Of a stretch of DNA of 47,374 nt, positions 18,629 to 26,440 are shown piece after piece (within the stretch, counting starts at the first letter, position 1; every line of letters starts with the position of its first letter). Source of the stretch: Candidatus Geothermarchaeota archaeon (lineage in GTDB: Archaea; Thermoproteota; Nitrososphaeria; Geothermarchaeales; JDFR-13). Below the pieces are notes generated by a model. It was given only the letters and a program-made list of their open reading frames with translations, ran no database searches and was not told the DNA's origin. A program made the translations under genes and the position numbers. Location of the stretch: positions 1 through 47,374 of the forward strand of contig WAJV01000001.1 in NCBI GenBank assembly GCA_015523725.1. The letters are read 5' to 3'.

Positions 18629-19114
18629 TCAAATTAATGGTCTCCTATAAACTTCCCCACCACAAATTGTACATACACCATTACTAGGAAGGTTTTTGAA
18701 CACCTTTCCACACATTCTACATACATATATCCATTTAATAGATCTACGTATTCCCCTTCTAACAGCCCTATAATCTATACCAAGTCTGGATAGAATATTC
18801 TGTATACTGAAGTCGTCAGTTATAACTACGACATCCTCACCCTCTTGTCTAAGCTCGTAGGCAAGAGAGATCACATGCAAATCAGCAATCGATATTTTTC
18901 TGTCCTCACCTAATTCCCTAGAAAATCTGAGGATAAACTCTATAGATCTTCTTTTAGGCTCTTTGACCTTAACCAAACCACCTTCATATAAACCACGAAT
19001 TATGTCCCTACTCTTTTTATTCAAGACCTCAGCCAAGACATGCCTACAAGTAACTGAGTTTTCCGGTATATAGAGGATTAATAAAGGAGTGGCATCTAAC
19101 ACGTATGTCCTCAT
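18629..19114 (-). CDS. nob1: Nob1-like PIN-domain endonuclease with zinc ribbon
   Basis: A 161-residue protein with a PIN nuclease domain (TYVLDATPLLILY at the start, KISIADLHVISLA and VVITDDFSIQNIL with the acidic metal ligands) and a C-terminal zinc ribbon (WIYVCRMCGKVF, then GVCTICGGEVY). This order matches archaeal Nob1, which trims the 3' end of 16S rRNA during small-subunit maturation. The length is typical. The ATG overlaps the stop of the upstream NAD kinase gene by four bases (ATGA), so the two are translationally coupled. A generic PIN toxin is unlikely because of the zinc ribbon. Confidence 0.87.
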   Translation of the reverse strand: MRTYVLDATPLLILYIPENSVTCRHVLAEVLNKKSRDIIRGLYEGGLVKVKEPKRRSIEFILRFSRELGEDRKISIADLHVISLAYELRQEGEDVVVITDDFSIQNILSRLGIDYRAVRRGIRRSIKWIYVCRMCGKVFKNLPSNGVCTICGGEVYRRPLI

Positions 19115-19962
19115 TGAGACGACTTCACCAATCTACTTACACTGACACCCCTATCCAATACTATAAAATTAGCGGAATGACTGGACTTCCTTATTCTCAC
19201 TACATCCTCCCAATTCAACTCAACTCTAATCTGACCATCTAGCACAATAATAGGCTTATGCCTCCTACGGGAAGCCCAAATAATAACCTCCTTATCGGGA
19301 CTAAGCACAATTGGAGGAATCTTTTTAATAGGTTGTAGAGGTGTAATCAATATGGCCTCTAAATCTGTATCGACTACAGAGCCGCCAGCCGACCTCGAAT
19401 AGGCAGTAGATCCAACAGGTGTTGATATAATAACACCGTCACACTTGCCTTCCCAAATCTCCTTAACCCCACCTTCAACAGCTACATTTACAACAGGATA
19501 TATAGTTTTACCCAACGATGCAGTCGCAAACACCACCTCATTAAGAACAGGCGGTAAATTAATTTCATATCCCTCCAAAGAAATCTCCAACCGCATCTCC
19601 TGCCTTAAGTAAACCTTACCATTCAATAACTTATCCAATCCATTTAAATAGTCCTCCCTAGAAACACTAGACAGAAAATTCTTCTCCCCTAAACCAATTC
19701 CCATAACAGGCATATCCTTATCGGGTAGATAGAGAAAAGTCCGTAATATTGTCCCATCTCCTCCAATAGTTATAGCCACATCACCCGACATCCTAGAAAC
19801 ATCATCCACATAAGTTACCCCCTCAATATCCTCATATATAGGTGGGTAAACAACGAGTTCAATAGATTTACTACGAAGAAAGTTTATTATATCTCTACCT
19901 ATATCAATAGCCGATGAATTCTTTCTATCAATAACTACACATGCACGTTTGATATACATCAT
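19111..19962 (-). CDS. nadK: NAD kinase
   Basis: A 283-residue ATP- or polyphosphate-dependent kinase making NADP from NAD. The diagnostic GGDG motif is in VAITIGGDGTILRTF near residue 67, and the second conserved block is CDGVIISTPVGSTAYSRSAGG near residue 174. The C-terminal beta-sandwich is intact. The start is MMYIKR, with either Met possible. It lies upstream of nob1 with a four-base overlap and is divergent from the aIF5A gene, with about 150 bp of AT-rich DNA between them that must hold both promoters. Confidence 0.93.
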   Translation of the reverse strand: MMYIKRACVVIDRKNSSAIDIGRDIINFLRSKSIELVVYPPIYEDIEGVTYVDDVSRMSGDVAITIGGDGTILRTFLYLPDKDMPVMGIGLGEKNFLSSVSREDYLNGLDKLLNGKVYLRQEMRLEISLEGYEINLPPVLNEVVFATASLGKTIYPVVNVAVEGGVKEIWEGKCDGVIISTPVGSTAYSRSAGGSVVDTDLEAILITPLQPIKKIPPIVLSPDKEVIIWASRRRHKPIIVLDGQIRVELNWEDVVRIRKSSHSANFIVLDRGVSVSRLVKSSQ

Positions 19963-20114
19963 TGGAAAAACCCATTAAACATACTTGAAACAGATATTTA
20001 TTTAGAAATCAAAATTATATAAGAATATTAGATTTCGATAAAGATATACTAACCATTTATTAATGATAAAAGATTGAATATTCTATATTGTTTATTAATC
20101 CATGGTGATAACTA

Positions 20115-20507
20115 ATGTCAACACGCCCCGGTGAATTAGGTTCACTAAAACCAGGTAATCTGGTCGTAATTGATGGCGAGCCATGTAAAGTAGTATCTAT
20201 AGAAAAATCAAAACCAGGTAAACATGGTTCGGCGAAAGCTAGAGTAGTAGCCATAGGCTTATTCGATAATGTCAAAAGAAGTATAGTAGGCCCAGTTGAT
20301 TCCCATATAGAAATCCCAATTATATCTAAAAGATCTGCCCAAGTAGTATCTGTAATGGACACCGTTCAATTGATGGATCTAGAGACCTATGAAATGTTTG
20401 AGACAAATCTCCCGGAAGATGAGGAACTGAGGAAAAAACTCGAGCCAGGAGTTACAGTAGAATACTGGGAGATCATGAATCGAAAAATGATAGTTAGAAT
20501 TAAATAA
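20115..20507 (+). CDS. eif5A: Translation factor aIF5A
   Basis: A 130-residue factor that relieves ribosome stalling at sequences such as polyproline. The hypusination loop [13 protein letters not shown] is present, with the modified lysine at residue 36. The N-terminal SH3-like barrel and the C-terminal OB fold are both complete. A GGTGATAA motif lies just upstream of the ATG. The next gene, rtcA, follows after 40 bases on the same strand. Its promoter lies in the 152-bp gap shared with the divergent NAD kinase gene. Confidence 0.96.
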   Translation: MSTRPGELGSLKPGNLVVIDGEPCKVVSIEKSKPGKHGSAKARVVAIGLFDNVKRSIVGPVDSHIEIPIISKRSAQVVSVMDTVQLMDLETYEMFETNLPEDEELRKKLEPGVTVEYWEIMNRKMIVRIK

Positions 20508-20547
20508 GAAAAAACTTATTACAAAATCAACAAACATAAAAATAGTA

Positions 20548-21582
20548 ATGATAAAGATAGATGGCAGCTATGGCGAAGGTGGTGGACAGATTCTTAGGTA
20601 CGCTGCATGCTTTGCAGCGGCTACCCAAGAAGAGATCTCAGTTTACAATATAAGAGTGAAAAGACCAAACCCGGGTCTCAGACCTCAGCATCTTGCAACA
20701 CTAAACATTATGAAAAAAATTTTTGGAGGAGAGGTAATAGGGGCAAGGATAGGCTCAACAGAAGTTTCGTTTAATTTTGGAGGGGAAATAGCAAACAGAT
20801 TATCTTATAATGTTGGAACCGCGGGAAGCATATCCCTAATATTACAATCCATCATTCCAGCTATTGCATATAGAAAGGGAGAAACATATATCAGACTCAT
20901 CGGAGGAACCGACGTCAAATGGAGCCCAACCATTGATTACATGAAATATGCATACATTAGTATGGCAAAGATATTCAACGTCAATTTGGAATTAAATATA
21001 GTTAGGCGTGGATACTATCCTAAGGGAGGAGGTATAGTAGACATATATATAAAGAGCAGGGGATTAAGACAAGTGAATATAGATAAACGAGGCGAAGTAG
21101 ATGAGATAATAGTGAAAAGCGTAGTATCAAACCTACCGAGACACATATCAGATAGACAAATTTCTGTAGTCAAGAAAAAATTATTGGAGAAGAATTTACT
21201 AAATAAGGTAAAAATATTAGAAGAGCTGCCCGATAACCATGGTGCAATTGGACCTGGAGTCAGTTTATTAGTAGTCGGTAAGAACCCCATTTACAACATC
21301 TATTCAGGGGGAGACTCATTGGGTGAAAAAGGTAAACCCGCTGAAAAAGTAGGTGAGGAGGCCGTCGAAAGATTCCTCGAATGGTATATATCTGAAGCTG
21401 CATTAGATAAGTTCCAGTCAGATATGGTTATTCCATATATAGCCTTAAGCGGAGGAGGAGAATACACAGCACCCACATATACAAAACACATGGAGTCAGC
21501 CTTATATGTGATGAAACAAATATTAAGAAAAGATTTTATGATTGAAAAAATGTTTAATAAATATAGAATAAAAATTAAGTAA
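20548..21582 (+). CDS. rtcA: RNA 3'-terminal phosphate cyclase
   Basis: A 344-residue RtcA that converts RNA 3'-phosphates to 2',3'-cyclic phosphates using ATP and a covalent AMP on histidine. The family N-terminus IDGSYGEGGGQILRYA is intact, RPNPGLRPQHLATL follows near residue 50, and RGYYPKGGGIV is near 150. Near the C-terminus HMESALYV (residues 313-320) holds the likely nucleotidyl histidine of the SGGGEYTAPTYTKHMES block. It ends six bases before the convergent NOG1 gene. In an archaeon with many intron-bearing tRNAs a role in RNA end processing is plausible. Confidence 0.94.
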   Translation: MIKIDGSYGEGGGQILRYAACFAAATQEEISVYNIRVKRPNPGLRPQHLATLNIMKKIFGGEVIGARIGSTEVSFNFGGEIANRLSYNVGTAGSISLILQSIIPAIAYRKGETYIRLIGGTDVKWSPTIDYMKYAYISMAKIFNVNLELNIVRRGYYPKGGGIVDIYIKSRGLRQVNIDKRGEVDEIIVKSVVSNLPRHISDRQISVVKKKLLEKNLLNKVKILEELPDNHGAIGPGVSLLVVGKNPIYNIYSGGDSLGEKGKPAEKVGEEAVERFLEWYISEAALDKFQSDMVIPYIALSGGGEYTAPTYTKHMESALYVMKQILRKDFMIEKMFNKYRIKIK

Positions 21583-21587
21583 CTATA

Positions 21588-22601
21588 TTAATGTAGCTTA
21601 CTGCGCCAAATCTCCTCTGATAAAGATACAATTCGACTCCTTAGTTCATCCACTCCGATACCGAGAGCCAAAGACAGCCTCATTACATCCAAATTATCCA
21701 GATATTTATTAATGTCTGCTTCTACAACATCAATTTTATTAATTACTGGTATTATGATTGCAGTGGGAAAGGAATCCCTAATCTCATTATAAATAGATAA
21801 TTGCTCCTCAAGTTCATAATATCTAAATGGACTGGGATCAAACATAAATATAATAATATCTGATAAATGCTTCAATGCAATAATTGCCTTCATCTCTATC
21901 TCATTCCTCTCAGATAAGGGTCTATCTAATAGTCCAGGGGTATCTATTAACTGTATCCTGTAAAAATCTGTAAACAAGTGCCCTACATGTATATCTTTTG
22001 TTGTAAAGGGATATGAAGCCACCTTTACCTCAGCGGTGCTTAAAGTATTAACCAAAGTAGATTTACCAACGTTAGGAGGGCCTGCTACTACAACAACAGG
22101 CTCATCAATAGATATCGAGGGTAGTCTGTGTGCATATTTCCATAGCTCCAAAGCAGTATTCAGTAATTTCCTGTTCCTCTTAACTATAGAAATTAGCCTA
22201 CCTAAGCACTCCCTCCTAATCCTACCCATATCATCAACAGATTTAGATTCATTTAATTCACTAACATATTTCTCCTTAAGCTTTTCAGCAGTTAATATCA
22301 TATTCCTAATCTTACTTCTCAAAGCTAAAATCTCATCTTCAGAAAAATATATCTTGACTAGATCCTTATAGAAATCATTAGCCTTCAAATATGCATTAAC
22401 TATTTTATAGGATCGTCTAAGATTCCTTACGATATTTCTATAGACAACAAGTATCCTAACCCTCTCCTTCCTTCTCACCGTCTCCAACTTTCCTCTAAAC
22501 GAAATCTTCCTACTCTCCCTTGATGCCTTGGAAAGAGACTCCTCAATTAAAATATCGGGTTTGGTGAATGGCTTAAGCTTTTCCCATGGATTCATACCCA
22601 A
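21588..22601 (-). CDS. NOG1-family GTPase
   Basis: A 337-residue protein of the OBG/NOG1 GTPase class, in eukaryotes an assembly factor of the large ribosomal subunit. An N-terminal helical bundle (about 1-160) precedes the G domain: G1 VAGPPNVGKSTLVNTL near residue 172, G2 within KVASYPFTTKDI, G3 LIDTPGLLDRPL and G4 INKID. It lacks the long C-terminal extension of eukaryotic Nog1, as is usual in archaea. The start is the ATG giving MGMNPWEKLKPF. It is divergent from the proteasome gene, with 89 bases between the starts. Confidence 0.9.
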   Translation of the reverse strand: MGMNPWEKLKPFTKPDILIEESLSKASRESRKISFRGKLETVRRKERVRILVVYRNIVRNLRRSYKIVNAYLKANDFYKDLVKIYFSEDEILALRSKIRNMILTAEKLKEKYVSELNESKSVDDMGRIRRECLGRLISIVKRNRKLLNTALELWKYAHRLPSISIDEPVVVVAGPPNVGKSTLVNTLSTAEVKVASYPFTTKDIHVGHLFTDFYRIQLIDTPGLLDRPLSERNEIEMKAIIALKHLSDIIIFMFDPSPFRYYELEEQLSIYNEIRDSFPTAIIIPVINKIDVVEADINKYLDNLDVMRLSLALGIGVDELRSRIVSLSEEIWRSKLH

Positions 22602-22652
22602 ATCATTAATAAGTAATCATTATATATGTAGCCATATTTTTATGTAACTGGA

Positions 22653-22660
22653 TTTATATA
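22653..22660 (+). promoter_or_regulatory. TATA box of the proteasome beta gene
   Basis: TTTATATA sits in an AT-rich stretch about 31-38 bases before the ATG at 22691. In archaea transcription starts about 25 bases after the TATA centre, which would leave a very short leader of about 10 bases. The match is to the general crenarchaeal TATA consensus and is seen directly; promoter activity is inferred. Confidence 0.45.
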
Positions 22661-22690
22661 TTCACTAATAAAACCAATTATAGGCGATAT

Positions 22691-23290
22691 ATGATGAGTA
22701 TACCATATAGCGGGACGGCAATAGGGGTAGTAAGTAAAGACGGGGTGTTGTTAGCAACTGATAAAAGCTATGTATATGGTAATTTAGTAATGAGTGGAAA
22801 TGTAAAGAAAGTATTTGCTATAAATGATAGGGTAGGCCTAGCCGCCGCGGGTATAGCGGCAGATATGCAGCAATTACTGAGTGACTTAACATATTTAGTA
22901 AAGATACGTGAAATAAGGCTTGGGAGAAGAATGAAAACAGCATCCATAGCAAAATTAACCTCCTTCCTAATGTATAGAAGACGGATGATACCATATCTTA
23001 CACAAGTATTGATCGGTGGATATATAGATAACCCCGAACTATACTCACTCGATTCATTGGGTTCAGTAATAGGAGATAAGTATATAGTTTTAGGCACAGG
23101 GGCCGAAGTAGCCGTTGGTGTAATAGAGGCTAACTACAGGGAAGATATATCTATATCAGAAACCATCGAACTAGTTAAAAAATCATTCCAATCTGTAGCC
23201 CAAAGAGACGTATTAACAGGATCAACTATAGACATGATGATTATTAAGAATGATGGTATAATAGAAAAAACGGTGAAACTTGTTGGCTAA
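22691..23290 (+). CDS. psmB: Proteasome beta subunit with non-standard N-terminus
   Basis: A 199-residue 20S proteasome beta subunit. The fold motifs are present (SKDGVLLATDKS, NVKKVFAINDRVGLAAAG, VLIGGYIDNPELYSLDSLGS, AQRDVLTGSTIDMMII). Most catalytic beta subunits are processed to an N-terminal TTT(V/I)G; here the sequence is YSGTAIGVV. When the glycine of AIG is aligned to the family, the residue at the position of Thr1 is Gly7 and the only nearby threonine (T8) is one place later. The Asp17 and Lys33 equivalents remain. This resembles the TAIG N-terminus I recall for crenarchaeal beta-1 subunits, which are thought to be structural or to act with an active beta-2. The stop overlaps the next gene by 11 bases. 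Confidence 0.92.
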   Translation: MMSIPYSGTAIGVVSKDGVLLATDKSYVYGNLVMSGNVKKVFAINDRVGLAAAGIAADMQQLLSDLTYLVKIREIRLGRRMKTASIAKLTSFLMYRRRMIPYLTQVLIGGYIDNPELYSLDSLGSVIGDKYIVLGTGAEVAVGVIEANYREDISISETIELVKKSFQSVAQRDVLTGSTIDMMIIKNDGIIEKTVKLVG

Positions 23291-23921
23291 TAAAACAAGG
23301 GAATTCATATTGAAGAAACTAGAAAAAATAATAGATAACTACATGAAAATAGAGGCGGTTAGAGAAAAAGCTATAAAATTAAATAGAGAATTATTAATTA
23401 ACTCCAGTAAGCTAATGGCAACAATTTATAGCGGTGATATGGAGAAAGCCGAGTTATATAGCAGAAATCTCATAAAACTGATAAGCACAATTAATAACGA
23501 ATTAATGGTAGATACACATGGACCAGAAGAATATATATTCTATACAAAAATTATTAGAGATGGTTTGAAGGAAAGTGTCGAGGCACTACTATTATACATT
23601 TATTCAAGAGAAGAAACAGCGGATTACAACACATTTTTTAAAAATATTCCAGACGATATTTTCCTCGATGGAGTAATAGAATTTATAGGCGAATTAAGAA
23701 GAATCTTCCTAGAATCCTTAAGAAATAATGAAATAGAGAAGGCAGAGAACGCATTAGACACGATTAAAACAATATATAATAATCTATTATCAACAGGCAT
23801 AAAATCCTTTTATATAAGTAACTATAAGCGTAAAATCGATGGAATAAGACAAATTTTACTCCGCTCTATCGAGGACTACATTATATATAAATCATCAAAA
23901 AGAGGCGAATACGATGAATAG
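23280..23921 (+). CDS. Translin-family RNA/DNA-binding protein
   Basis: A 213-residue, almost all-helical protein with the layout of archaeal translin homologues: REKAIKLNRELLINSSKLM near residue 28, then GPEEYIFYTKIIRDGLKESV and DGVIEFIGELRRI. Eukaryotic translin-TRAX (C3PO) is an RNase that trims tRNA ends and passenger strands; whether this protein is catalytic is unknown, since I could not place all TRAX acidic residues with confidence. Start: TTG at 23280, or TTG at 23283, both just after GGTGAA and inside the end of psmB. It overlaps ribK by eight bases, so psmB, this gene and ribK form one coupled unit. Confidence 0.72.
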   Translation: MLANKTREFILKKLEKIIDNYMKIEAVREKAIKLNRELLINSSKLMATIYSGDMEKAELYSRNLIKLISTINNELMVDTHGPEEYIFYTKIIRDGLKESVEALLLYIYSREETADYNTFFKNIPDDIFLDGVIEFIGELRRIFLESLRNNEIEKAENALDTIKTIYNNLLSTGIKSFYISNYKRKIDGIRQILLRSIEDYIIYKSSKRGEYDE

Positions 23922-24588
23922 AAGATTGATGCGAACATACCTAATAGACTTAATCAAACTTGGAGGGGGAGAGAGGCTTATAAGAGCCCCAACAACCTTT
24001 TTAGCCATAGTTTTTGGAGTTTCCCAGCAAACAGCATCTAGAATAATTAACGAATTATGCTCCAATGAATATGTATATAAAACAATGAAAAACGGGAATC
24101 TATGGGTTAGAGTCACTGAAAAAGGGTTGGCTGAGGTTGAAGAATATATAAAATACATAAACGATGCATATAAACATCCAGGAAAAGTAATACTAATGGG
24201 ATATGTAACCAAAGGCCTTGGGGAAGGAGCATACTATATAAGTAAGAGAAGATATCAAATACAATTCAAGGATATACTCGGATTCTATCCCTATCCAGGC
24301 ACATTAAATATCCGACTTAAGGACCCTTATTACATAAGCCAAAATAGATTCCTTAGATCATTACCAGGATATAGAATTAAAGGCTTTAGAACGCGAGACA
24401 GGTATTTCGGAGGGGCAAAAGTATTTAAAGCCACAATACAGGGCAAAGTTTATGGAGGGGTTGTCTACGCAGACCGATCTATATACGGATTCGATATCGT
24501 AGAGGTTGTTGCAGAGCAATATCTAAGAGAACATCTAGGTCTAAAAGATGGGGATGAAATAACCATCGAAGTCTCAATAAATCAATAA
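23914..24588 (+). CDS. ribK: CTP-dependent riboflavin kinase with N-terminal winged helix
   Basis: A 224-residue enzyme making FMN from riboflavin with CTP, the archaeal-specific RibK. The catalytic domain from about residue 90 has GKVILMGYVTKGLGEGAYYI, then LGFYPYPGTLNIRL and a C-terminal DIVEVVAEQYLREHLGLKDGD. Residues 1-85 form a winged helix (VFGVSQQTASRIINEL as recognition helix), an arrangement known for many RibK proteins and suggesting that the enzyme may also act as a flavin-sensing regulator. It starts within the end of the translin-like gene and converges with the FAD-synthetase-like gene, overlapping it by seven bases. Confidence 0.92.
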   Translation: MNRRLMRTYLIDLIKLGGGERLIRAPTTFLAIVFGVSQQTASRIINELCSNEYVYKTMKNGNLWVRVTEKGLAEVEEYIKYINDAYKHPGKVILMGYVTKGLGEGAYYISKRRYQIQFKDILGFYPYPGTLNIRLKDPYYISQNRFLRSLPGYRIKGFRTRDRYFGGAKVFKATIQGKVYGGVVYADRSIYGFDIVEVVAEQYLREHLGLKDGDEITIEVSINQ

Positions 24589-25193
24589 CCAAGTAAATCC
24601 AAAACCTTCTTTAAAAGCTTACTACTTTTTATACCTGGTACCTCAACATTAAGCTTAACAATTGATATACCACCATCATTCAACTCCTTACTCACTTGCT
24701 TAGGAAGACTCTGGTCATAACCTAAGAAAATAATGTCAGGCTTTACTCTTCTAACCGGCTCCATGAAATCCTCAATACTTCCCAATATAGCGACATCAAC
24801 AGGTTTTAACGAAGAAACCATCTTAAGCCTAAAAGCCTCATTATTCAATGGCAACCTCTTCTTATTTAGAAAAACCGTTCTATCTCTTGCAACAACAACA
24901 CTTAACACATCAACCATTTTTTTCGCAGCCTCCAAAGTAGCAATATGCCCAGGATGCAGAATATCAAATACCCCTCCAATTAACCCTACTTTAAGATATT
25001 TCCTGGCATCCCCTGTAGGCAGTAATCTATCATTGACAAGTCCTAAATCAACCAACTTATCAACTACACTCTCCAAATAAGCGTAATCTACCGGAATCTC
25101 TAGAGAAAGAACATCTATATCAACATGCTTACCACTTATTCTATAAATCTCCAACAACCGAAGAATCTCCTTCTCAAGCTTAGTCAACCCCAT
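24582..25193 (-). CDS. ribL: FAD-synthetase-like nucleotidyltransferase with N-terminal HTH
   Basis: A 203-residue protein. Residues 1-66 form a winged-helix-like domain (TKLEKEILRLLEIYRISGKH, then LESVVDKLVDLGLV). From residue 70 a cytidylyltransferase-family Rossmann domain follows: GGVFDILHPGH (73-83), VVARDRTVFLNKKRLPL and IFLGYDQSLP. This matches archaeal RibL, which makes FAD from FMN and ATP. Other nucleotidyltransferases with the same fold, such as archaeal phosphopantetheine adenylyltransferase, are possible. Its 3' end faces ribK, the preceding enzyme of the flavin pathway, which supports the RibL call. The HTH fusion mirrors that of RibK. Confidence 0.75.
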   Translation of the reverse strand: MGLTKLEKEILRLLEIYRISGKHVDIDVLSLEIPVDYAYLESVVDKLVDLGLVNDRLLPTGDARKYLKVGLIGGVFDILHPGHIATLEAAKKMVDVLSVVVARDRTVFLNKKRLPLNNEAFRLKMVSSLKPVDVAILGSIEDFMEPVRRVKPDIIFLGYDQSLPKQVSKELNDGGISIVKLNVEVPGIKSSKLLKKVLDLLGY

Positions 25194-25298
25194 ATCCCGA
25201 TCAACCCTAAGAAAAATTACAGCTGAATATAATCTAAATAAACATCACTATAATAAGCTAAATAAATGAAAAAAGTATACGGACCTTCCATTAAACTA

Positions 25299-26066
25299 TT
25301 AAACATCACTACACCTAGACAATGTATCTATATACTCCTTCTCCACAAAATGCATCTTACCAGGAACAATCATAATACATACATCATTATTGGAGAAATA
25401 TAACTTACCGCTTAAAACATCATTGACACTCATTACACATACTCTTTTATTAACAGAGCCCAAGTTACATACCACAACTATATTCTCTATACTCTTAAGA
25501 AAACCATCTACATCATACTCCAATAAAATAGATAATGCTTCGGCGGGACTCATAATATAATTCTCAACAGCATCATATTCCATCAAGAGAATGGTATGCA
25601 TGCCCCTATCAGCATTTTCCCTCAACAATTCATAAGCCCTCAAAGAAGACGCCTTCTCCCTCCTCATCACAGTCGCTACACCCCCAACTTTATATATTTG
25701 TAAACCCGCCTCAGCAACAGCGGCACATACAGAGGAAGTAGAATGAATAATATCAGTCTCTACACCCAATCTCCTAGCATCTATAATTAAATTAATATGT
25801 GTAGTAGCTATCAACGGATTCCCTGGAGTAATTATTAGAACTTTTTTATCCCTAGCCTCTCTCAAAATCTTATCAGACTCCTCCTCCAAAACCCTCCTAG
25901 AGACCCTCCTAATCTTCCACCGAAACTCATCAAGGAAAGATGGAATCGAATTAAATGGTGATGTATAGGTCTCAAAATAAATTACATCACACTCTTCAGC
26001 CAATCTCTTAATACGTCCCGAATTCTCATCCCCATAAATACCCAACCCAGCCAAAAACAGTGGCAT
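25299..26066 (-). CDS. dphB: Diphthine synthase
   Basis: A SAM-dependent methyltransferase of the tetrapyrrole-methylase fold (about 255 residues). It methylates the modified histidine of EF-2 on the way to diphthamide. Landmarks are LFLAGLGIYGDE at the start, VLIITPGNPLIATTH near residue 88 and STSSVCAAVAEAGLQIYKVG near 110. An upstream in-frame start at 26102 would add 12 residues that are not family-like, so I choose the ATG at 26066 (MPLFLAGLG), which gives the usual length. It stands alone between the FAD-synthetase-like gene and tRNA-Lys. Confidence 0.92.
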   Translation of the reverse strand: MPLFLAGLGIYGDENSGRIKRLAEECDVIYFETYTSPFNSIPSFLDEFRWKIRRVSRRVLEEESDKILREARDKKVLIITPGNPLIATTHINLIIDARRLGVETDIIHSTSSVCAAVAEAGLQIYKVGGVATVMRREKASSLRAYELLRENADRGMHTILLMEYDAVENYIMSPAEALSILLEYDVDGFLKSIENIVVVCNLGSVNKRVCVMSVNDVLSGKLYFSNNDVCIMIVPGKMHFVEKEYIDTLSRCSDV

Positions 26067-26179
26067 AACCCACACTTCCAACACTATCCCTAACGACCCC
26101 AAACAACCGGAAATAAAATTAATAAACTATTTAGAAGTACAGATAATTAATATTATAAAGATAATTTTTAATTCAACGG

Positions 26180-26304
26180 GGGCCCGTAGCTCAGCCAGGC
26201 AGAGCACCGGGCTTTTAACCACCCGGTTAAAAGCTATGACCAGCAAGGGATGATTAACTAGGGAAGAAACCCGGGGGTCGCGGGTTCAAATCCCGCCGGG
26301 CCCG
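26180..26304 (+). tRNA. tRNA-Lys(UUU) with a 51-nt intron
   Basis: All arms fold: acceptor GGGCCCG/CGGGCCC, D stem GCTC/GAGC, anticodon stem CCGGG/CCCGG, T stem GCGGG/CCCGC and discriminator G at 26304. The anticodon TTT is at 26214-26216. The intron is 26218-26268, between positions 37 and 38. It forms a canonical bulge-helix-bulge: central helix CTTT/GAAG, three-base bulges cut after their second base, and an inner helix GGTTAA/TTAACT. The spliced product is 74 bases. CCA is not encoded. Within the precursor, 26211-26220 and 26225-26234 are perfect 10-base inverted repeats that include the anticodon and could form a competing hairpin. A possible TATA element (about 26152-26161) lies upstream. 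Confidence 0.96.
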
Positions 26305-26387
26305 CTTTTAATATATCTAGGATATATAGAGATAAGGAATTGAAACTGAGTTATAATCCTTGCTGATCAAAGTCGCTTATCCTTAAT

Positions 26388-26414
26388 ACTAAAACAAACT
26401 TCACCGAGAAGTTT
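26388..26414 (-). terminator. Stem-loop with T-rich tail after the ThrRS-editing gene
   Basis: On the minus strand, 27-53 bases after the stop of the ThrRS-editing-domain gene, AAACTTC and GAAGTTT (26396-26402 and 26408-26414) form a seven-base-pair stem with a five-base loop. A T-rich run (GTTTTAG) follows. Archaeal termination needs mainly the T tract, so the hairpin may be incidental. It also separates this gene from the tRNA-Lys gene, which converges on it. Confidence 0.4.
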
Positions 26415-26440
26415 CGGGATATAATTGTCAAGAAATGGAG

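Noticed and set aside
26218-26268. Box C/D guide RNA inside the tRNA-Lys intron
   Set aside because: GGATGATT resembles box C, but no box D or second pair of boxes is present at suitable spacing.
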